Of a DNA stretch of 64,000 nt, positions 54,476 to 64,000 are shown piece by piece (within the stretch, counting starts at the first letter, position 1; each line of letters begins with the position of its first letter). This DNA is from Haliotis asinina (taxonomy: Eukaryota; Mollusca; Gastropoda; Lepetellida; Haliotidae), in the NCBI RefSeq assembly GCF_037392515.1, contig NC_090281.1, positions 46,600,645 through 46,664,644 on the forward strand, written 5' to 3'. Made by a program: the position numbers and the translations under genes. The notes beneath the pieces are model-generated. The model made no database searches. It worked only from the letters and a program-made list of their open reading frames with translations, and had not been told where the DNA came from.

Positions 54476-56538
54476 TTTATGTTTCTAAAAATGCATATAT
54501 TGAAACAGAACAAGGGCTATCATTGGAATTAACCAAACGAAAGGGTAAAATGTGCATTAAAAAAGTTGACTAAATATATATAATGTCTCCCTGACAGACA
54601 AAAATTCAACATGATAGCTAAACATAATAAAATGAGCATACCTGATGCACATGGTGCTAGAAAAGTATGCCTATCTAATGCAATGGTGTAACAGTAATTG
54701 ATTTAGGTTTAGGAAGAATCGTAAAACTTGCTTATCACGGCTTCAGACCATTTGGAACCAAAGCATATGCTTGCTGTTTCCTATGAAGCTTACCATAAAC
54801 TGCCTAATATGTCACCAAAGAATGTTTGGCATTCATATTAAGGCTATTAATATGTATGGTTTAGAAATCCGGGTGATCTTTTCAAAGCAAAGCTTTTTAA
54901 ATGTGTTCCAGGGTTGGCTCGAACTCGCACAACGTTGCAGTGCCAGGGAATTGTGGAACTAGATGTATGGACTCCTTAGAATGTTTGAAACACGTTATTT
55001 AAAAAAATAGACACAATCGGAAGAGAAACGTGGGCTTCAAGCATCAACAAAATGTTATTTTCATTTGGTTATGGTATTGTTTGGGAAACTCAATGTGTTG
55101 TTCAGAACAACGAGTTCTTTGATACATAGCTGTGCAACCCCCACGTTTTCAAAAGGCTGGATCCGGCCAGGACTCCTTGGTTTGTTTCACTTTTTCATCT
55201 TGTCTTTGGTAGATTGCTCAAACTGAAAAAGGGAAATAGAATTTGAATAAAGCCATTCTGTCATCCAGTTTGGATGCTCGGCGTCAAATAACAATAATTT
55301 TATGAAAGAACTTGGTATTTCAAATAATGCCATATAGGACAAGAATGTTAACTGCGAAAGAAATCTGCCCAAACAATTTATCGGTGTTATCAACCTTTAG
55401 TTGAAATCTGAAGACATGTCTGTTCCTTTTTTTGGGCTCTGTCTCGCATATTTTAAGAGCCGGGAAACAGCCTAATACCGGAAGTAGCGCTCGATTGAAG
55501 GCCCGCTTATCACCTTCAGATGACCATTCGTGAACACTCGCGCAGTTATCATTTGTCATAGTGTTAATCGATTGTGAGCAGTCCGCGTTGTGCAACTGTA
55601 ATACTGCTGAGTGCAGTGTTAACCAAACATCCTCATTTCATAGTCACAATTGCACAGTCGACCCTGCTTGTTGCAGAGATTTCTTACGAAGGTGGAAAGG
55701 TTTTGTTAAAACCGCACTAGCAAATCTTCGCTCAAAATATTTCCCATTTTCACTGACAATATTACTGCCATCTCACGAAAGCAAATTAAACTGAATTAAA
55801 TTGATCTTTACAAATGTAGCACCCTTTTCAAAACACATTTATTATGTTAGCTATGCGTGGGCCTGGGGCCGTAATAAAGAAATATAATGAATCTACACAA
55901 TATAGTGTCTGCATACAAATTGCACCACGCGTGTCTTCAGCATCCTGTTCGGAAATGAATAATGCAGCCATTGCAGTGACGAGGATTTGTATGACAAACA
56001 AAACCAAATAATAAAACTCTGTCAACTACAGATATAGATATTTATCATAAAATGGTTAGTGTTCTCGGCAGGATCAAGCCAATGAATATTTTCGGTTTCC
56101 GTTGGAGTCATAAAATGGTTATGGTAGATGGAGTATGGTAAATTCATAGACTTACGAGGATTTCGACTGTCAGTGTTAGCGAGAGGACGGCACAGGAATC
56201 CAGGTGCACAATGTCACGCGAACATTCAAGTGTATTTGTTGTTCAAAAGGTAAATTGAAGGCTTCTAAAGCTCAAAGCGAGTTTGTTGTTATTTTTCAAA
56301 CGTTAGCTAAGATTTGTTGAAAAAAATACTTGCTTTAACGTGAAATAAAAAACTCCCAACTTACTTGGAACTAAATGACCTAACAGTCGGCTGAGTGATC
56401 AGGAGAAAAATAGTCACCGGGCTTGTGAAGTAATACATTAATACGCACATACGTTTGACGTCATAGACATTTCAGGAAGGTAAGTTTCATGATTTGTGGC
56501 ATTTGAAATCGTATTTTTGAAAAAAGAAATATGATCAA

Positions 56539-56616
56539 TATCCTGCATTAGGAATAAACATAATGTATTTGCTCTCAAGGCCTGCTAAATACAATGATTG
56601 TTCCTAATGCAGGATT
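56539..56616. mobile_element. Small foldback palindrome, 78 bp
   Basis: ATATCCTGCATTAGGAATAA at the left and ATTGTTCCTAATGCAGGATT at the right are reverse complements over about 32 bp with a few changes; the loop is about 14 nt. Confidence 0.75.
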
Positions 56617-56679
56617 AGCCATTACAAAACACACTTGCTTGATAGCGCTGGCATGAATACCTAAAGCTTTCAACTGTAG

Positions 56680-56830
56680 AAGACAATACAATATAATAAC
56701 AGGCTGTATATTGCCAACAACTGAGGGTCGATTTCCATATTAGGGACTACAGGGAATCAGGATACATCTACTTCCTGCATACACTGCTCTTTAGAAAAGG
56801 CACAATGATCGTTCTTGTGTCAATATCTGC
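56680..56830 (-). repeat. LINE 3' UTR fragment
   Basis: GAAGACAATACAATATAATA, GCTGTATATTGCCAACAACT and ATATTAGGGACTACAGGGAA match, in order, the 3' UTR of the 47.2-53.3 kb LINE near 47400-47490. It is an isolated tail piece, separate from the second copy. Confidence 0.65.
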
Positions 56831-57184
56831 TTAAAACACGTTTATTCCGTCCACGCTATGTCCTTCAAACAAAAGAATTTTACCTGATGGCAGGTAAGAA
56901 AAAGAAGCAATTGAAACATGAGCTAATGAAAGACGAGAACTTCTTTCCCTCTAGACTGTTTGAAGTATCATGACAAATGGAAATCTGGAAACGATCTCGC
57001 AATTATTCAGAAAAATAATGGAAGCTACATAAATATGACATGAACTATGCTGGTGACGTTGATGTCTAATTTGGCATCGTCATATGACATTGACATCGTG
57101 TTTGTTGGGCCCTGAGGCAATCTGGTCGTTTTGCCCAGTTCTAGGGGTCATTAACATTGGCAAAGAAATTCTAACTATCTGAAA

Positions 57185-60100
57185 ATGTACCATTTCTTAC
57201 ATGATATCAGGTATTTAGTAATTGTAGTCAACAGCCTGATATCCACTGTTTTTGCAAGCGCGTGTACCTTTGAAATAGTTCAGTATGGAAAGCGTCTGTC
57301 AGGGTCTGCTTTCAATGTGCTTGGGATGTCTACCCTTTTCTCATGTGCTGCCGAATGTGCTTCATACAGATTGTGCAAGTCTTTCAACGTTGATGTGGAC
57401 CAACACACGTGCACCCTCAACGAGAAAGAAGACATTGGAGATCTACGGAACAGTCCGGCAACAATATACAGTAGAATTGACTCCTGGAATACGGTAAGGT
57501 GGCGAAATAGACCATTCATTAGTGTTATACCATTTGATATTTTAGAGGACGAAAAGTACTCATATTAGAAAGTACTTCCGTCCTGAACAGAAATATTTGC
57601 TGAAGGTTTATTCATAGCAGTATTCCGCGTTTGCAAACAACCAATCGCTTGCAAGCGATGAACAACGATTCAGTTGACAACGTAGCGCTTTCAGACGATT
57701 GCGATCGCAGCAATCGCTGGACGAGGTCAAACCAAAATGGCTTGAATTAGAAGGCTGAACAAAATTGTTCGGCTGCCAAACTGGCAAAAACAGCTTACAT
57801 CACAACATCCTCAGTTTGTTCCACATGTTCAGTGTAGTCATCGAGACTCTCCTAATATGTTCTTTTTTTGCGCCAGACTAGCAAACGGTAATCGCTTCGC
57901 CGTTTTGAGAAGACCGATAAACGCTTCGAGCTGTTGCAAGCCCGGAATAAGCAATTCATTAACTTACTCTAAGCGATTTTCTGCCTGCAAGGCACCCAGG
58001 ATGTAATGATAGCTTTGTAATCAAAGTAGGGAATGAGGAAGAAGTGACGTCACAGAAGTGTTGTTGTCTTAGCAACAAAATCGACCATTGTGACCAGAAA
58101 TGACAACATGACTGAGAAACAACAAGAGAGGACGATATGGTATTGGCCAGTGGTAAATTCAATATTGTGCATTGTTTTGAAATATGGTTAATGTTAGGTC
58201 GACTTGGGGTCAACCAAACTGCCAATGAGGATAAGAAAGAAGTCGAGAAGGAGATATGTTATCCCGCTGGATGCCGATGGAAGAAATGAATGGTTTGATT
58301 CTTAGCCCAAGAAGCGGAACAAGAGAAGACTTCTTGTTATGGGGATCCACATGAAGATGATTAATGATACAGTTAAATCGCGGGCTTGAAAGCCCAGTTT
58401 CGTTACATACAGCATGTGAAATTTTATATTGATAAGTTAAGAGATGGCTCATGGGCCTTGACGTAGAGACTGTCAACAGGAGAAGTTCTAAAGGACACAT
58501 GGCAAAGTCTTCAACCTTCGGAGGGTGGAATCAAGTATTTTTGGGCTGCTTTTGTAGGCTCCACCACATAGAGTGGAACCGTTATCAAGTTCTGATCTCA
58601 TCTATATATGTGAAGAAGGGTAGTTTGATTCTCTCCCCACTTTCATTTGGAAACAACCTTTAACAAATCGAGTGCCATCAGGCGTTTAGCTTTAGGGGAT
58701 TTAATATGTGTCAAGAATGTTAAATGTGAATAAAAATAAGACCCAGGAACTTGGTCTCCTTGACAACTCAGGATCCTTATGCAGTGTGTATTTACGACGT
58801 AAATGTATAGAAACAGTTTTCGATTTAGGAGATTTAAGACCATTTTCAAGCCATCATTTATTTATTTTGTTGAAATAGAATTGCAGTGACTGTTCAATAG
58901 TATGCATATTTTACCGCAACAAGAAATATTACAATCATCCACAAATAATGATCCAGTGATCATTTCGAACATTTGACAAACTATTGATCTTAATGCTAAA
59001 CAATGTGACAGATGAAATTCAACCCTGATCGTGATTGTAATAATCAAAAAGGGTTGAGCCTACTCGTACTTTAAATGGCTTGTCTGTTGAAAAGTGAGAA
59101 AAGAGAGGTAACGACCCCCCTCAAAACCAAAGTCATGTAAGCCCTTTAAATGCCATGCTTACTTTAAATATTATCAACATTGCATGTTGCTTATTTACTA
59201 TGGCATTTTAACAAAGGATACTAATAAACCAAATGATCAGTGGTACTTCGATTTTTCCTGAAGCCACATTGAATATTTGTTATATGGTTATTGGTTTTAA
59301 GATACCATGTTAATCTATTATTTACCATTCCTTCCATGGCTTTACAGACACTACTCTTTAAAGATACCGGTCTGTAATTTGATCCCGGTCGGGCTCCGAA
59401 ATGTATTATGAGCTTGCTTAACGAAGCGGTATTGAGGGAGGTCATGTAAAAAAAATAATTCGTTATAGTTTTCACCATTGTCTGAGTTCATATTGGTGTT
59501 TTCTTCTGTTGTTTCTGATACATTTCAAACTAAGGGACTTAAGTGGATGATGGAAAATGTTTGGCGAGGGTTAAATGATATCTTAGTTTTTTTTTATTTT
59601 CACCATATATCGAGCCTTTGCCTTGTATTATTTGATCACGTTCCACTCCTCTGTGTATATTCTGTGAATATTCTGTTTAAATGCTGCTTAAAGTTTAACT
59701 TTGTCTAAATAAAGGAATCATTAAATTATTTTTCTTGGTACAGGTGGATCAATCCCAGGGTTGAATGTTTTCAGAATGTTAAGGATGTGATCAGTCCCGC
59801 ATCTGTCATCATGGACCATCCAAATTCATTACATTAGGTTGAATTAGCGAGTAATAGATTCACCGAAGAATATCTTCCCATAACTGGATGAATATAAATG
59901 GCTGAGTTGTCACTGAATATCACAAATTATTATCGGATTCCTTGAGGATTTTACCTTTAGTATTGGTGTGGACACTTACCCAAAGCGGGCTGTGTCCATT
60001 CAGATCGTCCAGGATGCTATGTGGCTTTGGAAGCTGACCATACAGATTTTGCAGATCCGACACTCGGGTATCACAAGATGGAGGGACATATAAAGTGCAC

Positions 60101-62539
60101 ATCAGTCAACGCAGAGTCAGCTGAACAGCTACAGTTTGGGAGATTGGTATTAAGAGGGGCATGGCTATGCATGAAACATTTCCCGTTGCTCTATCTCCTG
60201 ACGGCGTGATAATCACTGTATTGTCATAAACTGATTGAGTCTGTCCCCGGAACACGCACTGCTGAAGGTTTAAAATCACTTATAAGCAATTGTATCTACC
60301 AGAAGGCATTCTTCTTAAGGCAAACATTGGTTGCTGAAAGCCTATTCTATCCCGGACCTTCACGGGTCAGCTCCGTTGGGATTTCTTCTTCAGACATGTC
60401 AGACAAGAAAACGAGCTCTGCCCCCACAAGCATTTCGTGTCCTGTGCACCGCAACCTGACCATTTGCAAATGTTTAATCGATAGCAATTTGAGAGATTTG
60501 AATTTTTCCATGCGCAGGGCACAGCATGGCCAACCGATTGATAGAATCAAGCTAGTTCTACCACCCGTCTAGATGTAGTCAGTGCGAAAGTGCTGTGTTG
60601 GTCAAAAGGAACACGGTTCTCGGATACTTTCGCCCTCATCCTTCAGAATCACGTCCTCCACCGATACAGGGGCACAACTCAGGGGCACAACTCAGGGGCA
60701 AACAGGTTTTCCGATGTGGTGGTCTCTTAAACCATCTATGGGGTGCAGTGGGTAGACACATTCTTCCTTGGGTAAATAGCTATTAGCGGTACCTAGCACT
60801 CATCCGAGGAGGTTGCCCTTGAAGGGTGGCAAGTCATTGATAGACGAAAGTATGATCATTGTGGTGCTCTTGAAATGATCATCTTTACACCCCCATACGC
60901 CTCACCCCTAAAACCATCTTGCGTCTCAGTCACTAAATTTCTCAATTTCTCAATGTCAGGTGCCGCCAACGTTGGTTTGTAAATGATTTTCTTCGTTTAT
61001 CGAGTGGTTGGGTTTGGAACAACTTGAAAAGCTATAGAAAGAGTTATGTCGGGCAGTGAAAACAAGCGTAAATCAGCTTATGTAAATATAGGCTATTACT
61101 CCAGTGGACAAGAGCCATGAACGAAATGCATACATTTTCCTCGGACCATAGAAGAATTGGCCATGGAAATCTGATAAACAAGAATTCAGGAAGAGAACAG
61201 TTACATCAGGTGTTGGATGGGAAAGAGAGAAAACGCCAGAAATCAACAACATCCAGGAAATCTCACTATGTTTTCTGCATAAACTGATTAACATGGTTCA
61301 AATTCTACTGTCTGCAGCAAGTGTATTTTTCACCCAGTTCGTATGGCGATATCGTTATTCAGGAATAAACGCTTTCTAAACGTTTGAACGGGTTCATATG
61401 ATGGATCTCTGTTTGTGGATGGTTTTAATGTTTCTTGTCAAATATGCATACAATAGAGAGGTAGTTACCAACTTGTCAAGGTAAAACCGCTCCATTATAG
61501 GCTCAAGATATAGTTGATTCTTCTTCTATTGACAGTCTTAAAGTCGTTGAAACATACTAGCTTTTTCTTAACGAACGATGTATCAAACTATTTTTGCAGT
61601 ATATCAATACCACTAAACTATATTCTGATCAGTCCAATCTGACATGTATGTTTCTTCAATACCCTAAGTGAGGATCTATACAACAAGAGGTTTTCTCTTG
61701 TTTAGTCTCCAGTAGTAAAACCTTCCCTTTCTGCTGATGGAACCGAGCTTGATAATATATCTAGTTCTTGCTCTTTTCTCCTCTTTAGCAATTAGTGAGG
61801 CCACAAGTCGATTCAACATTGATAGCATGTAGAAAGTCAGAAACATTAAATTCATATCTGCAACAAGCTGTTGTTTTTCAGTCCTTCGTTAATAGGTTTT
61901 TATACTTTACCTTTAATTGTTATGAATCTGTAACTTGATTTGGTTATGTTATACGAGCGGAATTTAAGACTCACAAAATTAAGTGAGAAAACTGAACGTA
62001 CGTCTGTCTTCAGAATGGCTTTAGACGCGAATCGTCCATAATACGATTGCATCAAGAAAAATACGACGTGGAAGAAAGTGGGCTGAAACATGCTTGCTCT
62101 CAAACCGAATTCCGATAGCAGAGCAACGTACTGGTGTTCTGACATGTATGCGATATGTGACTATCCCCAAATCGGTGTAGAATAAAACCCAGCGTATGCT
62201 GTGCTGAGGGTATGTTTTGACTTTTTAAACTTTTCTACAGCTTTGAGTTCGCCTCCGTTAAAGTTTGAATAATTGTTACAGAATCGATGTTACAATGGTG
62301 TAGTTTCTTTGACAAGTGATATCCAGTGATAAACAAGTGTTAGTATATATCGTATGAACGTATAACTGTCTGCTCTCGAATTTTAATTATTCCTCATTTG
62401 AATGCATGACCCTTCATGTCTTGGATATATGACGTTGAATATCTTTATGTACCACAGACAAGCCTAACTCCATGTCAAGGTGTCCACTGTGGATACGGTG
62501 AGAGATGCGTTGACAGAAAAAACGGAGAGGTTGAATGCG
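57185..62539 (+). CDS. Secreted PAN/apple and FOLN/EGF-like protein, first two exons
   Basis: Exon 1 (57185-57493) starts MYHFLHDIRYLVIVVNSLIS, a signal peptide cleaved near VFASA. A PAN/apple-type domain with the spaced cysteines CTFEIVQYG, LFSCAAECASYRLCKSFNV and HTCTLNE follows, ending SWNT before a GTAAGG donor in phase 0. Exon 2 (62458-62539) encodes TSLTPCQGVHCGYGERCVDR then GEVECG, a follistatin-N/EGF-like module. It has a CACAG acceptor in phase 0 and a GTAAGT donor in phase 1. Phases and domain logic agree, so joining the two exons is a fair prediction; 4.96 kb of intron lies between. The gene continues beyond the window. PAN and EGF/FOLN modules bind proteins or glycans outside the cell; the specific ligand is unknown. 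Confidence 0.65.
57960..60835 (-). mobile_element. Second, older copy of the same LINE
   Basis: Segments match the 47.2-53.3 kb copy in order. 58010-58160 matches its RNase H region, 58160-58660 the RT-RNase H linker, 58640-59060 the RT palm (FVDDCNISCC), 59220-59478 the earlier RT (NYRPVSLKSSVC, GFRKNRSTTDHL), 59900-60110 the endonuclease (LNGHSPLW), and 60500-60835 the 5' UTR. Many deletions and frame changes leave less than 2.9 kb. It lies in the first intron of the PAN gene, antisense to it. Confidence 0.85.
60836..62457. other. Rest of the PAN gene intron
   Basis: AT-rich; no gene, repeat family or RNA recognised. Confidence 0.4.
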
Positions 62540-62567
62540 GTAAGTTTAAACTGTCTACAAAGTACAC

Positions 62568-62686
62568 AGACACACACACAGACATACACACACACGTGTG
62601 TGTGTATATATATATATATAGGTATGTACACACACATACACACATATGTGTGTGTATGCATGCATGTGTGTGTGTGTGTGTGCATC
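62568..62686. repeat. Compound CA/TA/TG microsatellite, self-complementary
   Basis: CA units, then TG, a TATATA core, CA again, then TG. The TG and CA blocks can fold on each other. It starts 29 bp after the exon 2 donor of the PAN gene. Confidence 0.95.
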
Positions 62687-63420
62687 ACCTCACACATAAG
62701 TGTCGTATTCCGATTGGCTAAGCGCTCTTCTGATATTTTCAGTGTGCCCTCTTACAAACTAAGTATATTTCAATGTACCCCGCTGCCAGTGGCAACTCAT
62801 TCTGTACTTCGTTTTCTCGAATAATATTGAATCACGCGTGTTGCAAGGAAATGACCGATGTTTTGTGAATGGAAATCGATGGAACGTAGATAACTCTAAA
62901 TCTGCTTTATTGTGCCGTCTGCAAAATGACTTCGAAAGGATTTGCCTCGCATTCCAATAGATAAATTTTGATGAAACGTTCAAATGTAGTCCCTATGAAT
63001 ATTAAGAAGGGTAGTCACACCGCGGAGACTTTACTAAGACAATGCCTGTGGGAAAACAGCAAGGTGGAAGATTCGAATCGTTTGATTCACACAGGTTGGT
63101 TGAAGTGCACGATCCGATATCCATGCTTCAGACAATTCAAACTTAACAGTAAGGTGTTCGGTATGATAATTACGTTGTTCACTGGTCCCTGTGCATAGAA
63201 ACATGAACATCAACAGACATCGAGGGTACATCAACTCAGGTGACAGACTCAGGCACACAAACTCTGAACTGAAAAAAACAAACAAACAAAAAAACTCCTT
63301 TGTTGAAATTGGTGATCAGTTTAATTCAAACACATGTTTAATCATCAATACGTAAAGTCGAATTTCAAATAGATAGTTACAAGGTAAAATGACAACACGT
63401 GGCGCGACACTGTGATCCGA
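62687..63420. other. Intronic or intergenic DNA, no gene seen
   Basis: The only weak signal is an ACAAACAAAC-type A-rich tract near 63265-63295. Confidence 0.4.
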
Positions 63421-63423
63421 AAG

Positions 63424-64000
63424 TCAGAAACGTGTATGGTCTCCTTGAACGTTGGCAACAGCGTTGCATCGTCTGGATGAGACGGTTGATGAAGGCCATA
63501 GGAACTTGCGCCCAGACTCGGTACTACGCTTGAGATAGTTCAACTGCGGTTGTCGGTCTAGGTCGCACAAAAGTGTTCTATCGAATTGAAGTCTGGACTG
63601 AGAGAAGGCCATTGAAGAGTTTGTATGCCGTGTTGACGGAGAAAGTCTCTAGCTGCCCTGGCGGTATGGGCGCGAACGTTGTTCTGCTTGAAGCCGTGGT
63701 TTCCATGACGACCAAAATGTGGCACGACGAAGGGTTTCAGCGCTTGATCAGTGTAGATGGCAGATGTTACACCATTTCCTCTACCAGGACCAATATTCTG
63801 GAACACCATAGGGCCTAGTTTGTGATTGACAGCAATAGCACCACAAGACCACGAGTCTCTTTCCAAGACACGGTCATCTGGAAAACTCTGCGTGCGTCAT
63901 CGCAACACTCTCACTCTGCCATCAACCGGCGAGACGCAATACCGGGAGAAGACTCCGGTTCGCCACTCCCGATGACGCCAATTTCGATGACGTGGGGCAT
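63424..64000 (-). mobile_element. Decayed Tc1-like transposase, cut by the right edge
   Basis: The minus strand encodes LERDSW-like and NNVRAHTARAARDFLRQHGI, then WPSLSPDFNSIEHF and, in another frame, INRLIQTMQRRC-like C-terminal sequence. This is the catalytic half of a Tc1-type transposase. The second catalytic Asp is Asn (NNVRAH for DNARPH), and frames change several times, so the copy is dead. It is closer to the 30-kb remnant family than to the intact copy at 43.6 kb, judging by the short blocks. Confidence 0.8.

Larger units (their letters stand above)
54476..57184. other. Upstream of the PAN gene, no supported gene
   Basis: AT-rich with scattered stops in all frames. A weak SINE tail lies near 55595-55630 (AATACTGCTGAGTGCAGTGT). 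The hairpin at 56539 and a LINE 3' fragment at 56680 are listed separately. Confidence 0.4.

Noticed and set aside
57600-57960. Possible foldback with TATTCCG...TTGCAA ends
   Set aside because: Arms of only about 17 bp with mismatches; too weak to list as an element.

Overview
The window is nuclear DNA of a metazoan with many introns, most likely a gastropod mollusc and plausibly an abalone (Haliotis). The basis is intron-split host genes for the Rab geranylgeranyltransferase beta subunit, MORN5 and a secreted GH5 beta-mannanase of the type abalone use to digest algae. Tc1, LINE and tRNA-derived SINE families fill the introns and spacers. The species call is inference from gene content, not from an alignment.

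Layout. 1-7.1 kb is one end of a Polinton/Maverick element running off the left edge. It holds the packaging ATPase, double-jelly-roll capsid protein, penton-like minor capsid protein, three membrane proteins and two related fibre- or lectin-like proteins, packed with overlaps and AT-only divergent spacers. 7.1-11.7 kb is spacer with short repeats. 11.8-21.1 kb (+) is RABGGTB in ten exons, the first contributing only the start codon. 21.2-22.7 kb holds a MITE and a tandem duplication. 24.2-28.9 kb (-) is MORN5 in five coding exons, tail to tail with RABGGTB; its last intron carries nine 98-bp repeats with a trimeric higher order. 29.6-30.7 kb is a decayed Tc1-like transposon. 31.5-41.3 kb (+) is a six-exon GH5 mannanase whose introns hold a long GA tract, a pentamer array, SINEs, a foldback element and a Harbinger fragment. 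42.2-42.8 kb is an intronless Ras-like GTPase pseudogene. 43.6-45.2 kb is a complete-looking Tc1/mariner element with terminal inverted repeats, TA flanks and an open DD34E transposase. 47.2-53.35 kb (-) is a near full-length I/Nimb-like LINE with RNase H. 57.2-62.5 kb (+) is the 5' part of a secreted PAN/apple plus FOLN/EGF-like gene, with an older copy of the same LINE in its intron. The right edge cuts a decayed Tc1-like transposase.

The host genes do not form a pathway: prenylation of Rab proteins, a ciliary or flagellar MORN protein, digestive mannan hydrolysis, and an extracellular PAN protein. What stands out is the accessory DNA: a compact virus-like Polinton end, a Tc1 copy that looks recently mobile, and at least eight unrelated foldback (MITE-like) palindromes. 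No CRISPR array, rRNA or true tRNA gene was seen.
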